Positions 1 to 8,000 of a stretch of DNA of 18,849 nucleotides are shown piece after piece. Where the stretch lies: the NCBI GenBank assembly GCA_027577415.1, contig JANBQS010000401.1:1-18849 (forward strand), read 5' to 3'. Source of the stretch: Coemansia sp. RSA 922 (taxonomy: Eukaryota; Kickxellomycota; Kickxellomycetes; Kickxellales; Kickxellaceae). The position numbers were made by a program, and so were the translations under genes. Positions within the stretch are counted from its first letter, which is position 1; each line of letters begins with the position of its first letter. The notes under the pieces are model-generated. The model had not been told where the DNA came from. It made no database searches and was given only the letters and a program-made list of their open reading frames with translations.

Positions 1-944
1 GTCTGCATACTTTGGAGTCGGTCGACGAGTTCATAACTGTTGTGTGTGACGTGATGCGCTGTCACAACGCGATTTTCAAGTACTGTCAGATCTTACATCG
101 CGATATCTCGGATAACAACATCCTTGTTATTAAGCAGGACGGCATTGCGCGCGGACTCTTGATCGATTTCGATTGTGCCATTGACATGAGCATAGAGAGA
201 ACGGAGCCTCCGCGTCCAGAGATGACTGGTACTCTCCCGTTTATGAGCATCAACAACCTAAGCGAGTCGAATGTCAAACGCACGGTCCTTGACGACTACG
301 AGTCGATGTTGTACTTGGTGTGCTGGTCAGCGACGCTTGGAATTGGTAGTTCGCAACACCATCGAGAAGGAAAGGATCTTGAGAAGCTGCCGATAGCAGA
401 GTGGCGAAAATTACCCATTGGAGCAATCGTCCGGGCCAAGAGAGACCACTTTGGAACCGAGAACAGCTTAAATACGAAAATTGCGGCATACTTCAGTAGT
501 GCAAAAGGCTCGAATGGCGCCAATGGCGATCCCGACAAGAATATGCTCACGAGGTTTGTGACTGTATTGCGACGCATGCTTTTTGATAACCGCGGCGATG
601 GCGTTGGCCCCGAGTATCGTGGTACTCGTAAGATAGAGGTACCTAGAGTGCAATCGAGCTGGTCTGTTACAGAAGACGCAATCCTCTCCCTACTAGAAAA
701 TCGGGGTGCCCTATCATCTGCCTGTGACAAACCAGTGGTTATCAACCCGTTCGAGAAGCGCGTCGAGAAGTGCAATGTCATCGCAAGAGACCTGCTTGCT
801 TTAATAACCACCTACTGGAAATTTGCTATGAAACGACAAAGCAATCCCAAGCCAGCATCCCAGGGACAAGTCGAAACGGCGGCAGATGACGCCAAGGGCA
901 AGGGCGATGATGATGGTGATGATGACGACGAGGACGACGACTAG
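1..944 (+). CDS. FunK1-type fungal protein kinase, C-terminal part (5' end cut by window)
   Basis: This is the C-terminal third of a fungal-type (FunK1) protein kinase. The reading frame is open from base 3 and aligns without gaps to the complete paralogue at 1721-4471 over the kinase core, so the gene continues upstream of the window. A TTG at 12 is not a real start. The catalytic loop HRDISDNNIL is encoded at 96-125. The metal-binding motif is DFD (165-173) in place of the usual DFG, as is common in FunK1 proteins. The segment TGTLPFMSI fits the activation segment of the family. The protein ends in an acidic run of Asp and Glu, and the TAG stop is at 942-944. The acidic tail is shorter than in the paralogue (24 nt net). 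No frameshift or premature stop is visible. Substrate and pathway are unknown. The family assignment is strong; whether the missing N-terminal part is intact cannot be seen. Confidence 0.85.
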   Translation, partial: LHTLESVDEFITVVCDVMRCHNAIFKYCQILHRDISDNNILVIKQDGIARGLLIDFDCAIDMSIERTEPPRPEMTGTLPFMSINNLSESNVKRTVLDDYESMLYLVCWSATLGIGSSQHHREGKDLEKLPIAEWRKLPIGAIVRAKRDHFGTENSLNTKIAAYFSSAKGSNGANGDPDKNMLTRFVTVLRRMLFDNRGDGVGPEYRGTRKIEVPRVQSSWSVTEDAILSLLENRGALSSACDKPVVINPFEKRVEKCNVIARDLLALITTYWKFAMKRQSNPKPASQGQVETAADDAKGKGDDDGDDDDEDDD

Positions 945-974
945 TGACTAGATGCTGTGGAATTGGTTATGTCT
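1..974 (+). repeat. Tandem duplication, upstream copy (pairs with 3504-4501)
   Basis: Bases 1-974 align with 3504-4501 on the same strand, offset 3503 through the kinase core and 3527 at the stop codon. The homology runs about 30 bases past the stop and then fades. The true left end of this copy lies outside the window. Bases 174-391 are identical to 3677-3894. The flanks carry scattered differences (about 11 in bases 1-173, more after 391). Confidence 0.9.
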
Positions 975-1030
975 ATATAAATTTTAATAGCTGATTATTT
1001 ACATACATGTACTAAAATTGTGATCTTTTT

Positions 1031-1066
1031 TTGGCACACCCTTTAAGCGCAAATTTAATGTGATTA
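1031..1066 (+). repeat. Short dispersed AT-rich element with TTGGCACACC core, copy 1
   Basis: TTGGCACACC is followed by an AT-rich stretch ending in TGTGATTA. A similar string occurs at 16607-16637 in the same orientation, also preceded by a T-run. The 10-base core is identical and the following 20-25 bases are alignable with small gaps. It could be a remnant of a repeat family or chance similarity in AT-rich DNA. Confidence 0.35.
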
Positions 1067-1086
1067 ATTATATATAAAAAATTGGT

Positions 1087-1480
1087 TCAAGCCACAATGG
1101 GCCGATTGCCGGGTGCAGCCGGGGTGTTAGTGTCGTCGTTCGGAGCTGACTGCTGGTGATACTGAATAATGTGATGTACGCGGCTGGCCACTTGTTGCGA
1201 TTCGTTTGTAAATGAGATCTTCCCATCAAGCTCGTCGTTGCCGGGATCGAAGTGGTACCATTGCTTACACACCGCTAACCAACGTTTTTCGAAAAACGTG
1301 TGGGGCCTTGATCATAGAGTAAGAATAGTAGAAGCCGTGTAGAATGTGCGAGATGACGGCAGATTTCCAGCGGGGGGACCATAGCCAAGCCGTCGAGTCT
1401 TTTGCCATCCAGTGACAGCTCTGCTCGAGCGCGGAAAATCTGCCAGACCGCAGATTATACAGAACGTTGGAAGCGATCAC
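1087..1480 (-). pseudogene. Possible decayed minus-strand coding remnant, unrecognised
   Basis: Two open frames on the minus strand overlap by a few bases. The first runs 1480 to 1265 and encodes a Trp- and Tyr-containing peptide (including WLWSPRWKSAV and LHGFYYSYSM). The second runs 1272 to 1087 in a different frame (including CKQWYHFDPGND). Neither begins with ATG: the first in-frame ATG is at 1408-1406, and the second frame opens with GTG. A TAA ends the first frame just where the second begins, so a single frameshift would join them. The composition looks more like protein than random translation, but I recognise no family. Alternatives are chance open frames, or an intron-containing gene whose exons I cannot place. 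Confidence 0.2.
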
Positions 1481-1589
1481 TTGTCAACAGTCCATGCTAC
1501 TTGATTTTACACATCCAATCAGGAGAAAAATCAAAAGGCTGTGAGTTGTGAGCCTATTTATTGTAAACAGTCTGGCGTGTGTTTACACT

Positions 1590-1720
1590 TTTTTCGTATT
1601 CTTTTTCACTTCATTTTCTCACTTTTAAATCTACCTGTTCAACATTTCTTTGGAGTTTCCAACCACATTCCCACATTCTATTTTTATTTATTTCATTTCA
1701 TATTTGTGCACCAACTATCA
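1590..1720 (+). promoter_or_regulatory. Promoter and 5' leader of the second FunK1 gene
   Basis: A pyrimidine-rich stretch (T and CT runs from about 1590 to 1710) lies directly before the ATG at 1721. Such tracts commonly sit around transcription starts in fungal genes. No ATG occurs between 1541 and 1720, so the ATG at 1721 is the first in any plausible transcript. No clear TATA box was found. Confidence 0.45.
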
Positions 1721-4471
1721 ATGTCTAAGCGCAAGTCGTCTGGCGAAATGAGCTCGAGTTCCCAGAAGTCCAGAAAGCAAGGAGACCCTCCTCAAAATAG
1801 CTCGAGCCAGCGAAGGGTTTCCCAGATACCAAACCCGGAAAAGTTGACGGCCCCGAGAAAGTGTAAGTATTGAACCAAGAAATATAGCTTCCCAGGCTAT
1901 TTTAGATACACCTCTCACAAAGCAGGGCATTCCACTAATTCACTTATGTTTATTGCGTGTTGCATAGGTCCTGATACACCGCCGAATAAAAGCACCGGAG
2001 ATTCGAACAAACGTCCCGATAATACGCCTTCGAAGCCAAGGTTGGGCCATTCGGGAGCGGTCTCACATGCGGCGAGCTCTATGAAGACCATTGGCGAGGA
2101 GCGGCGCAACGAAATGGTAGACCTGTATGGAAAGCACCATGTACACGATAACGACTCCATTCTAAACCTGACGGAGCCCCTGAAGCTCACTCAACAGGGC
2201 ACCGCTCTGACTATCGCTGATGAGGCAGTGAATTTTTTGGAGGCGTATCTCCGTCCCAAGTCGACGCGTTTGGAGACGACAGCACCTCCACCGAAACAAA
2301 TAAAGGGAGGGAGGGGTGCCAAAAAGTCTTCAAGTAGCTCCAGCTCCACTGTCATTGGTATTCCTAGCGAACTATCTAGTCTTGGCGATATGACCATGGA
2401 TGAAAAGAAAGCTAAGGACGACGACGACGACGACTCGGCGCGGATAGCCCACATTGATGAGATGCGCGACTGGTTGCTAGGAAAGCCCCTTCGTTTAGAG
2501 AGCGGCATGTACGGCCCCATCACGGCGTTTGTTTCTTACGTGGCGCTTTGCGTTCAAGCACAACGGGATAAGGCTGGAAGCACAGCTGGTATTCGTCGTC
2601 TTATTTGCCCTGCCGATAAAGCGGACTACCAGCCAGATGACTCGGATGACAAGACTCGTATTGATATTGGCCTGTGCAGCATGGATTTCGACGACCCAGC
2701 TCCCACTGCGAGTACGCGGACGCCTTATCACAAATTACTCGCTGTGGTCGAGGCAAAAGTTCGTAGTGGCAATTTCAAGGAAGCGTGGCCACAGCTATAC
2801 GGGTATACCCGCCAACTGTACCAAGCGCAGCACAATCTGCGCTCTGCCTGGGGATTTGCTATCTGCGGCCATGAGATCTGTGTGTGCCACTTTGGCAATG
2901 ACATGGCTGTGTCGTCAAAACCAATGAACATCACCACACCCAAGGGTCGGCGCTCCTTTATCGAGCTCTTGGTCAACTGGTCGATATGCGAGGACTTCCA
3001 GATTGGCCGCGATCCGACCATTGGATACTTGCCTGACCTTGATTGCTGGCAGATTGAATGCCCCGACGACACAGCCCGCGACATTGACGTCGAATCTCGG
3101 CGCTACTACTTTAACGAGGTCGTTTGCCACGCCGATCATTTGTTTGGACGTCATACTCGCTGCTTCCTTGCTACTGATACCAAGCCTGCAGTCGGCAGCT
3201 CACTAGTGCCAACTGTGGTTATCAAGGACGCCTGGGTATTTGCTAAACCTTCTACCGGCGAGGATGTCCGCGACGAGACCAAGATGTTGAAGAAGATCAG
3301 AGCGACGCTTGGTGAGCACATTAAACCTGAGGACGATATTATTTACCCGGAGATTGTGATGGGTGGAAGAGTTTCGTTTGTGCTTGATCACGCAAGGATC
3401 GAGGACAATACCAAGGTAATGTACCAAGGGTCTGACTTAGCAGACAAAGACCCTGATCACTTTCGCGTTCACCGTCGCATCGTCATGTCACAGATCGGCC
3501 AGCGCCTGCATACTTTGGAGTCGGTCGACGAGTTTATCACTGTTGTGTGTGACGTGATGCGCTGTCACAACGCGATTTTCGAGCACTGTCAGATCTTACA
3601 TCGCGATATCTCGGATAACAACATCCTCGTTGTTAAGCAGGGTGGCATTGCGCGCGGACTCTTGATTGATTTCGACTGTGCCATTGACATGAGCATAGAG
3701 AGAACGGAGCCTCCGCGTCCAGAGATGACTGGTACTCTCCCGTTTATGAGCATCAACAACCTAAGCGAGTCGAATGTCAAACGCACGGTCCTTGACGACT
3801 ACGAGTCGATGTTGTACTTGGTGTGCTGGTCAGCGACGCTTGGAATTGGTAGTTCGCAACACCATCGAGAAGGAAAGGATCTTGAGAAGCTGCCAATCGC
3901 ACGGTGGCGAAAACTACCCATTGGAGCCATCATCGAGGCCAAGAGCACCCATCTTGGAACCGAGAACAGCTTAAATACGAATATCGCGGCGTACTTCAGT
4001 AGTGCAAAAGGCTCGAATGACGCCAATGACGATCCCGACAGGAATATGCTCACGAGTTTTGTGACTATATTGCGAAACATTCTTTTTGACAACACCAGCG
4101 AAGGCGTTGGCCCCGAGTGTCGTGGTACTAGTGATATCGAGCTACCTAGAGTGAGACCGAGTTGGCTCGGGACAGGCGCCGAATTCCTCTCCGCACTAGA
4201 TCAGGGTGCCCTATCATCTGCCCGTGACAAACCCGTGGTTATCAACCCGTTCGAGAAGCGTGTCGAGAAGTGCGATATCATTGTAAAGGACCTGCATGTT
4301 TTCATCGGCGGTTTCTGGAAATTTGCTATGAAACGGCAGAGCCAACCTAAGCCAGCATCCCAGGAACAAGTCGAAATGGCGGCAGATGACGATGAGGGCA
4401 AGGACGAGGACAAGGACGATGCTGTCGAGGATGATGATGATGGTGATGATGACGACGAGGACGACGACTAG
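1721..4471 (+). CDS. FunK1-type fungal protein kinase, complete, one intron (join 1721-1862, 1968-4471)
   Basis: Splicing exon 1 (1721-1862) to exon 2 (1968-4471) gives 881 aa. The start ATG at 1721 begins MSKRKSSGEM, a Ser-, Lys- and Arg-rich segment that may be a nuclear-localisation region. An unspliced start at 1946 would lie inside the intron and is rejected. Residues about 70-450 form the FunK1 N-terminal region, with Ser and Asp runs and a D280...E309-A-K311 pattern resembling a PD-(D/E)XK nuclease core. The kinase part has VVIK (K467, probable ATP-binding Lys), E484 (probable helix C Glu), HRD 592-594, N599 and DFD 615-617 in place of DFG. All residues needed for phosphotransfer appear present. 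The C-terminus is highly acidic. FunK1 kinases are an expanded fungal family with unknown substrates. The upstream gene (1-944) is a tandem paralogue. GCN1 follows on the same strand. Confidence 0.85.
1863..1967 (+). other. Intron in the second FunK1 gene (105 bp, phase 1)
   Basis: The donor is GTAAGT at 1863-1868 and the acceptor is TAG ending at 1967. A branch-point-like CTAAT sits at 1935-1939, about 29 bases before the acceptor. Exon 1 ends with one base (T) of a codon and exon 2 supplies GT, giving Cys, so the phases match. Without splicing, exon 1 reads into a TGA at 1871-1873. This strongly supports the intron. Confidence 0.85.
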
Positions 4472-4501
4472 TGACTAGGTGCGGTGGAATTGGTTATGTC
4501 T
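3504..4501 (+). repeat. Tandem duplication, downstream copy (pairs with 1-974)
   Basis: This is the second copy of the FunK1 3' segment. It includes the 218-bp block 3677-3894, which is identical to 174-391. Differences become frequent after 3894, and the acidic tail is net 24 nt longer here. Similarity continues about 30 bases beyond the stop codon, into the 3' UTR. Confidence 0.9.
4384..4468 (+). repeat. GAT/GAC/GAG trinucleotide tract encoding the acidic tail
   Basis: This is an imperfect run of GAT, GAC, GAG and AAG codons at the end of the kinase gene, giving a tail of mostly Asp and Glu. The matching tract in the upstream copy (about 886-941) is shorter by 24 nt net, which fits slippage-type length change. 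Confidence 0.7.
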
Positions 4502-4502
4502 T

Positions 4503-4508
4503 AATAAA
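4503..4508 (+). terminator. Probable polyadenylation signal AATAAA of the second FunK1 gene
   Basis: An exact AATAAA lies 32 bases after the TAG stop at 4469-4471, in AT-rich sequence. The upstream paralogue lacks it at the aligned position, where the sequence reads ATATAAA. Confidence 0.5.
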
Positions 4509-4789
4509 TTAGTTGGTTATATGCACATATGCTAACATGATCCACAACGAAACATCATCGCTGAATCTAAAAATCGTTAGACAAGACCGCAGCTCCAACG
4601 ATGTGGGTATCCCTTGGATCAAGATACGAGTACTCCACTTTAAGAGCGGCTGGAACGAAGGAGGCATCCCTGTATTTTTTCTTTTTTTTTTTTTTTAATG
4701 TCTTTGCTATTTTGACAAAAAAGGGATTGTGGTGGCCGCAGCGAAAGGGGCACTGCAAAAAATCTACAGTTGAGAAAAAAAAATTCACT

Positions 4790-4850
4790 CTTCTCTCAAG
4801 TTCTTTTTTTCTCTCAATTATCTGTTTCTTTTTTTCTTTTCTGGCCAGTA
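4790..4850 (+). promoter_or_regulatory. CT-rich tract, likely near the GCN1 transcription start
   Basis: The sequence is a series of T and C runs with few purines. Similar tracts precede the start codons of the other genes here. Transcription probably begins at or shortly after its end, which would give GCN1 a leader of roughly 150 bases. No mapped start is available. Confidence 0.4.
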
Positions 4851-4905
4851 TATTTATTGACAAGGTATACGTCGAGACATACACGGTCCCTAGAACAACG
4901 AGGAC

Positions 4906-4914
4906 ATGGATTAG
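4906..4914 (+). promoter_or_regulatory. Two-codon uORF (ATG GAT TAG) before GCN1
   Basis: It is the first of only two ATGs between the CT-rich tract and the GCN1 start. It encodes Met-Asp and stops, about 90 bases before the main ATG. Whether it is transcribed depends on the start site and on splicing of the possible 4865-4976 intron. Confidence 0.4.
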
Positions 4915-4951
4915 ATAGAATCGCAACGACTAAACAAAAATTACTCTTTGA

Positions 4952-4957
4952 ATGTAG
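4952..4957 (+). promoter_or_regulatory. Start-stop uORF (ATG TAG) before GCN1
   Basis: An ATG is followed directly by TAG, about 50 bases before the GCN1 ATG, with context TTTGA before the ATG. Start-stop elements hold an initiating ribosome with a stop codon already in the A site and usually reduce downstream translation. Presence in the mature mRNA is unproven. Confidence 0.4.
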
Positions 4958-5006
4958 ACGAGTACAACTCCCCTAGCCGAATTTTCTCTAAAGAGTGGAG
5001 ACAACA

Positions 5007-8000
5007 ATGAGCGACGCAACTGCAGTAGAGGGAGGGGACGTATTTTCCTGGAAGTCGTTTACAGAGAGGCTCTCTGACAAAATTACAACGACGAGCGTCA
5101 ATTCGAGGCACGAACTATTGTCAGTCGAACTACAGTCGCATATTCTCGCGCACCCGCTCAGCGACCGTGAACTAGTGGACCTTGTAGTCGTACTAAGGAG
5201 TACCGCCAGCCTTTATGTTGACAAAAAGTCACGCACCATGGTGCTTGACGTTTTGCGTGCACTGAGCGTGAAGAAGGCCGAGGTGTTTGTCAAGGCCATT
5301 GCTGGTATCTTGGATCCTGTTGTAGAGAGCATGCAGTCCAAGTCGGTCGTTCATCCCGATGCGATCGCGACGGTGGTGGCCCCACGTTTTGTCTTGCTCT
5401 CTTGGATCAACGTAGCTTTGTCGGTGCCTATTGTCCAACTGGGCGTGGAGCCAGAGAGTCTTGTTGCCGATCCAGCTTGGAAGAGACTGGTGCTGCTGGC
5501 TTCGAGGCTGCTCTGGGGCATTGCGCCGGCGCATCCAGGTCAGAAGGGCACTAAAAGCCACTCGCTGTCGAGTAGCGCTCACCACGATGTCTGGCGCACG
5601 CTACGTGGATGCCCCAAGATGATCGCGCCGATGCTAACGATCCTGACTGCAGAGACTAGTGGCAGTGACGCCTCGGTACTTATTGGCAACATTGTCAGCA
5701 CGGCTGTGCATCTCTCAAGCAAAGACGCCTTGGCAGTGGTCGAAACGTACAAAGACGCGATTATCAGCTATATTGATCGAGTGTTGCTAGGATCCAAGAC
5801 CCCCGTATCGTACTCTAGCGTGGCTGATCTGCGAGACTTTTTGCGTACGTTTGTTGGCAACCAGTTCGAACCCCTGTTCAAGCCGTCGATCGCCAAAATG
5901 CTCTTGCGGTCGCCCGAAGCCGGACTACCTACGTGCCTATGGATGTTGGAGACGTTGGATAACGTGGATCTGTCGTCTCTTTATCTCGAGGTTTTCGCTG
6001 ATACACTGGCATCCAATTTGCTCAAGAGCTCGAATGCCAGCGTGCGCCAGTCTGCGGCTGATCTTTTGGCGGTTTTGGCCGATACTCCAAAGACCAACGA
6101 GGATGCTGTCAAGGCTGTGGAGATTATTACCAAGCCCTTGGTGCTAGGTCGGTACACGCAGCCTGAGCACCGTATTGTCGCGTATCGGTTGTTGGGTGGC
6201 ATCAAGACTGATAATAGCTGGGTATCTTCGGTGGAGATCCTGGCGGCTCTGATAAAGATGACGGGTAAAGAGACGCAAGAGGCAGCGGTAGGCGCACTGT
6301 TCACGGCCATTGGTCGTCATGTCTCAGTTATTATCGAGAGTCTCCGTGACGAAGAGTCGACTGAGGGTTACGAGAAGTGCAAGGAGGCGCTGAAGCAGTT
6401 CTCTGAGGCCGCAGTAAAGGGATTGGCACTTCCTGAGCGCTCGGCAGTAGTACGGCAGGGCTGGGCGGCAGACGCCGTTGGCGAGCCACTATGGAAGGCT
6501 ATCCACGGGGGTCTGAAGACCACTTGGGCTACGGAGTACATCCAGCCGCTGGTGAAGGCACTGGCAGCTACGGCAGAAAAGGCAACGGCCAGCCCATTGA
6601 CGGCCGGCAGCAGCGGCACGCTTGACGCGCATGTTGGGTTCGCGCTGGCTCTCCGCTCAGCGAGTAGCAATTCTGTTGTGGATGTTGAGAAGCTGGTGTC
6701 GCTGGTCACTGGAGCTGAAAAGTCGCTCGTGCTCTGGGACAAGGTGTACCACAAATGCACTAGTCTGAGGGAGTGCGTGTGGCTACTCCGCGCAGTGCAA
6801 ATGCTGTTTACGCGTGGCTGTGATGACGCGCGGCTGGCCAAGGTCCTGGTCTGGGTTCTATGCAAGTTCCCCGACCCGTCGTTGGAGGTTTCTCGGATTG
6901 GGCTTAGTACCGTGGAGTATATGAGCGGAATCAGCGCCAAGCGGCTGTGGACTATGATGGCGCCAGTAGTACTCGACGAGATGACTGCGTCTGCGGAAAA
7001 GGACAGCGTGCCTTACAAGTGGACCATGATTTTGCGTGCGGTGGTTCCAAAGAATTCAGGATCGATGGATCTCCTAGAATCCCTGGCATTGGCGGCTAAC
7101 CATCCAGTGGTACTGCGCAATCACGCCCAGGGCAGCTTCTGGATCTCTCTTGTGCAGCAGGCTGGGATTGATCCCGGAGAGCTGTGCCACAGCAGACTAG
7201 CGGAGCTCAAGCAAACGATTCGCCAGACGATGGTAAACAACGACACTGGCTCGACGATGTTTGCGGCAGCAACGAGTCTTGTCAAGGATCTGGTGTTTAT
7301 TGGCGGCGACTTTGTGGCGCTTCAGCTGCTCAATTTTGCCCGCGAGGACATTGATCCGACCAAGCTGGCTGAGGTGTCTGCTGAGGACATTGAGGTATGG
7401 CAGACTCCCGCTGGGCAGCTGCACTTTGACCCTGTTTCATCCAAGGAGGCCGAGCGCAACAACGGCAAGAAGAAGGAAGACTGGGCCGAACAGCTGGAGC
7501 GCGAGATTGCGCTGAAGAGGGGCCAAGTGCGCAAGCTAACCAAGGAAGAGCAGGTGCTAGTAGATCGGCAGCATGTCAAGGAGAATGAGATCCGGGCGCG
7601 AGTAGACAGCTCGTACAAGGGCTTGCACCGTGGGCTGGCGCTCATCAGAGCCGTTGTCAATGACAGCGTGGCAAGCGCGTGCATGTTAGAGTCAATGCAT
7701 ATGGTTGTTGAGCGTGCCATTATTGGCGGAAAGTCCGCGAGTGAGCGGCTAGCTGGACCCGAAATCTACACGACGATGCTGGCTCTGAGCCGGGTAGCCG
7801 ATGGCCTGGAAGCAGGGCTACGCGTACCGATTGCCGTTGGCATTCTGCGGGCACGCGGGCTCACAGGCGTTGTGCCTGCCGACTGGACGCGCGAGTCCAT
7901 GGAGGACCTGGCGACGCGAGTATACTACCGGCTGCGCGTCAGCTGCGAGGCGCAGGCGCTGCCAGCAGCAGGATTCAACTTCCTGTTGCCGCTGATGGAG

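Larger units (their letters stand above)
945..1720. other. Intergenic region between the two FunK1 genes
   Basis: This 776-bp stretch holds the 3' end of the first kinase gene, a T-run followed by GGCACACC (1026-1040), a weak minus-strand coding remnant (1087-1480) and the promoter of the second kinase gene. No AATAAA is seen after the first stop codon, only AT-rich sequence. A GGTTCAAGCC string at 1084-1093 resembles a tRNA B box, but no tRNA fold surrounds it. Confidence 0.7.
4865..4976 (+). other. Possible 5'-UTR intron of GCN1
   Basis: AAG precedes a donor-like GTATAC (4865-4870), and an acceptor-like CCCCTAG ends at 4976. A branch-like GACTAAAC lies at 4928-4935. The length of 112 bp is close to the 105-bp kinase intron. 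If real, it would remove both short upstream ORFs from the spliced mRNA. There is no coding frame to test it, so it remains a suggestion. Confidence 0.25.
4472..5006. other. Intergenic region: FunK1 3' UTR and GCN1 promoter/leader
   Basis: This 535-bp stretch contains an AATAAA (4503-4508), a T15 tract (4682-4696), an AAGGGGCACT string (4745-4754; AGGGG resembles a yeast stress element), a CT-rich tract (about 4790-4850) and two very short upstream ORFs. Open frames that cross the T runs here have no protein character. Confidence 0.65.

Noticed and set aside
1084..1093. GGTTCAAGCC as a tRNA B box
   Set aside because: No A box at the right distance and no cloverleaf can be folded around it.
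1946..1967. ATG at 1946 as the start of the FunK1 protein
   Set aside because: It lies inside the intron 1863-1967. An upstream exon joins in the right phase and has a clean leader.
4601..4926. Open frames across the T- and A-rich region before GCN1
   Set aside because: Phe- and Lys-run translations of homopolymer tracts in promoter DNA.
4995..5006. GTG at 4995 as the GCN1 start
   Set aside because: Non-ATG. The ATG at 5007 is only four codons downstream and gives a normal N-terminus.
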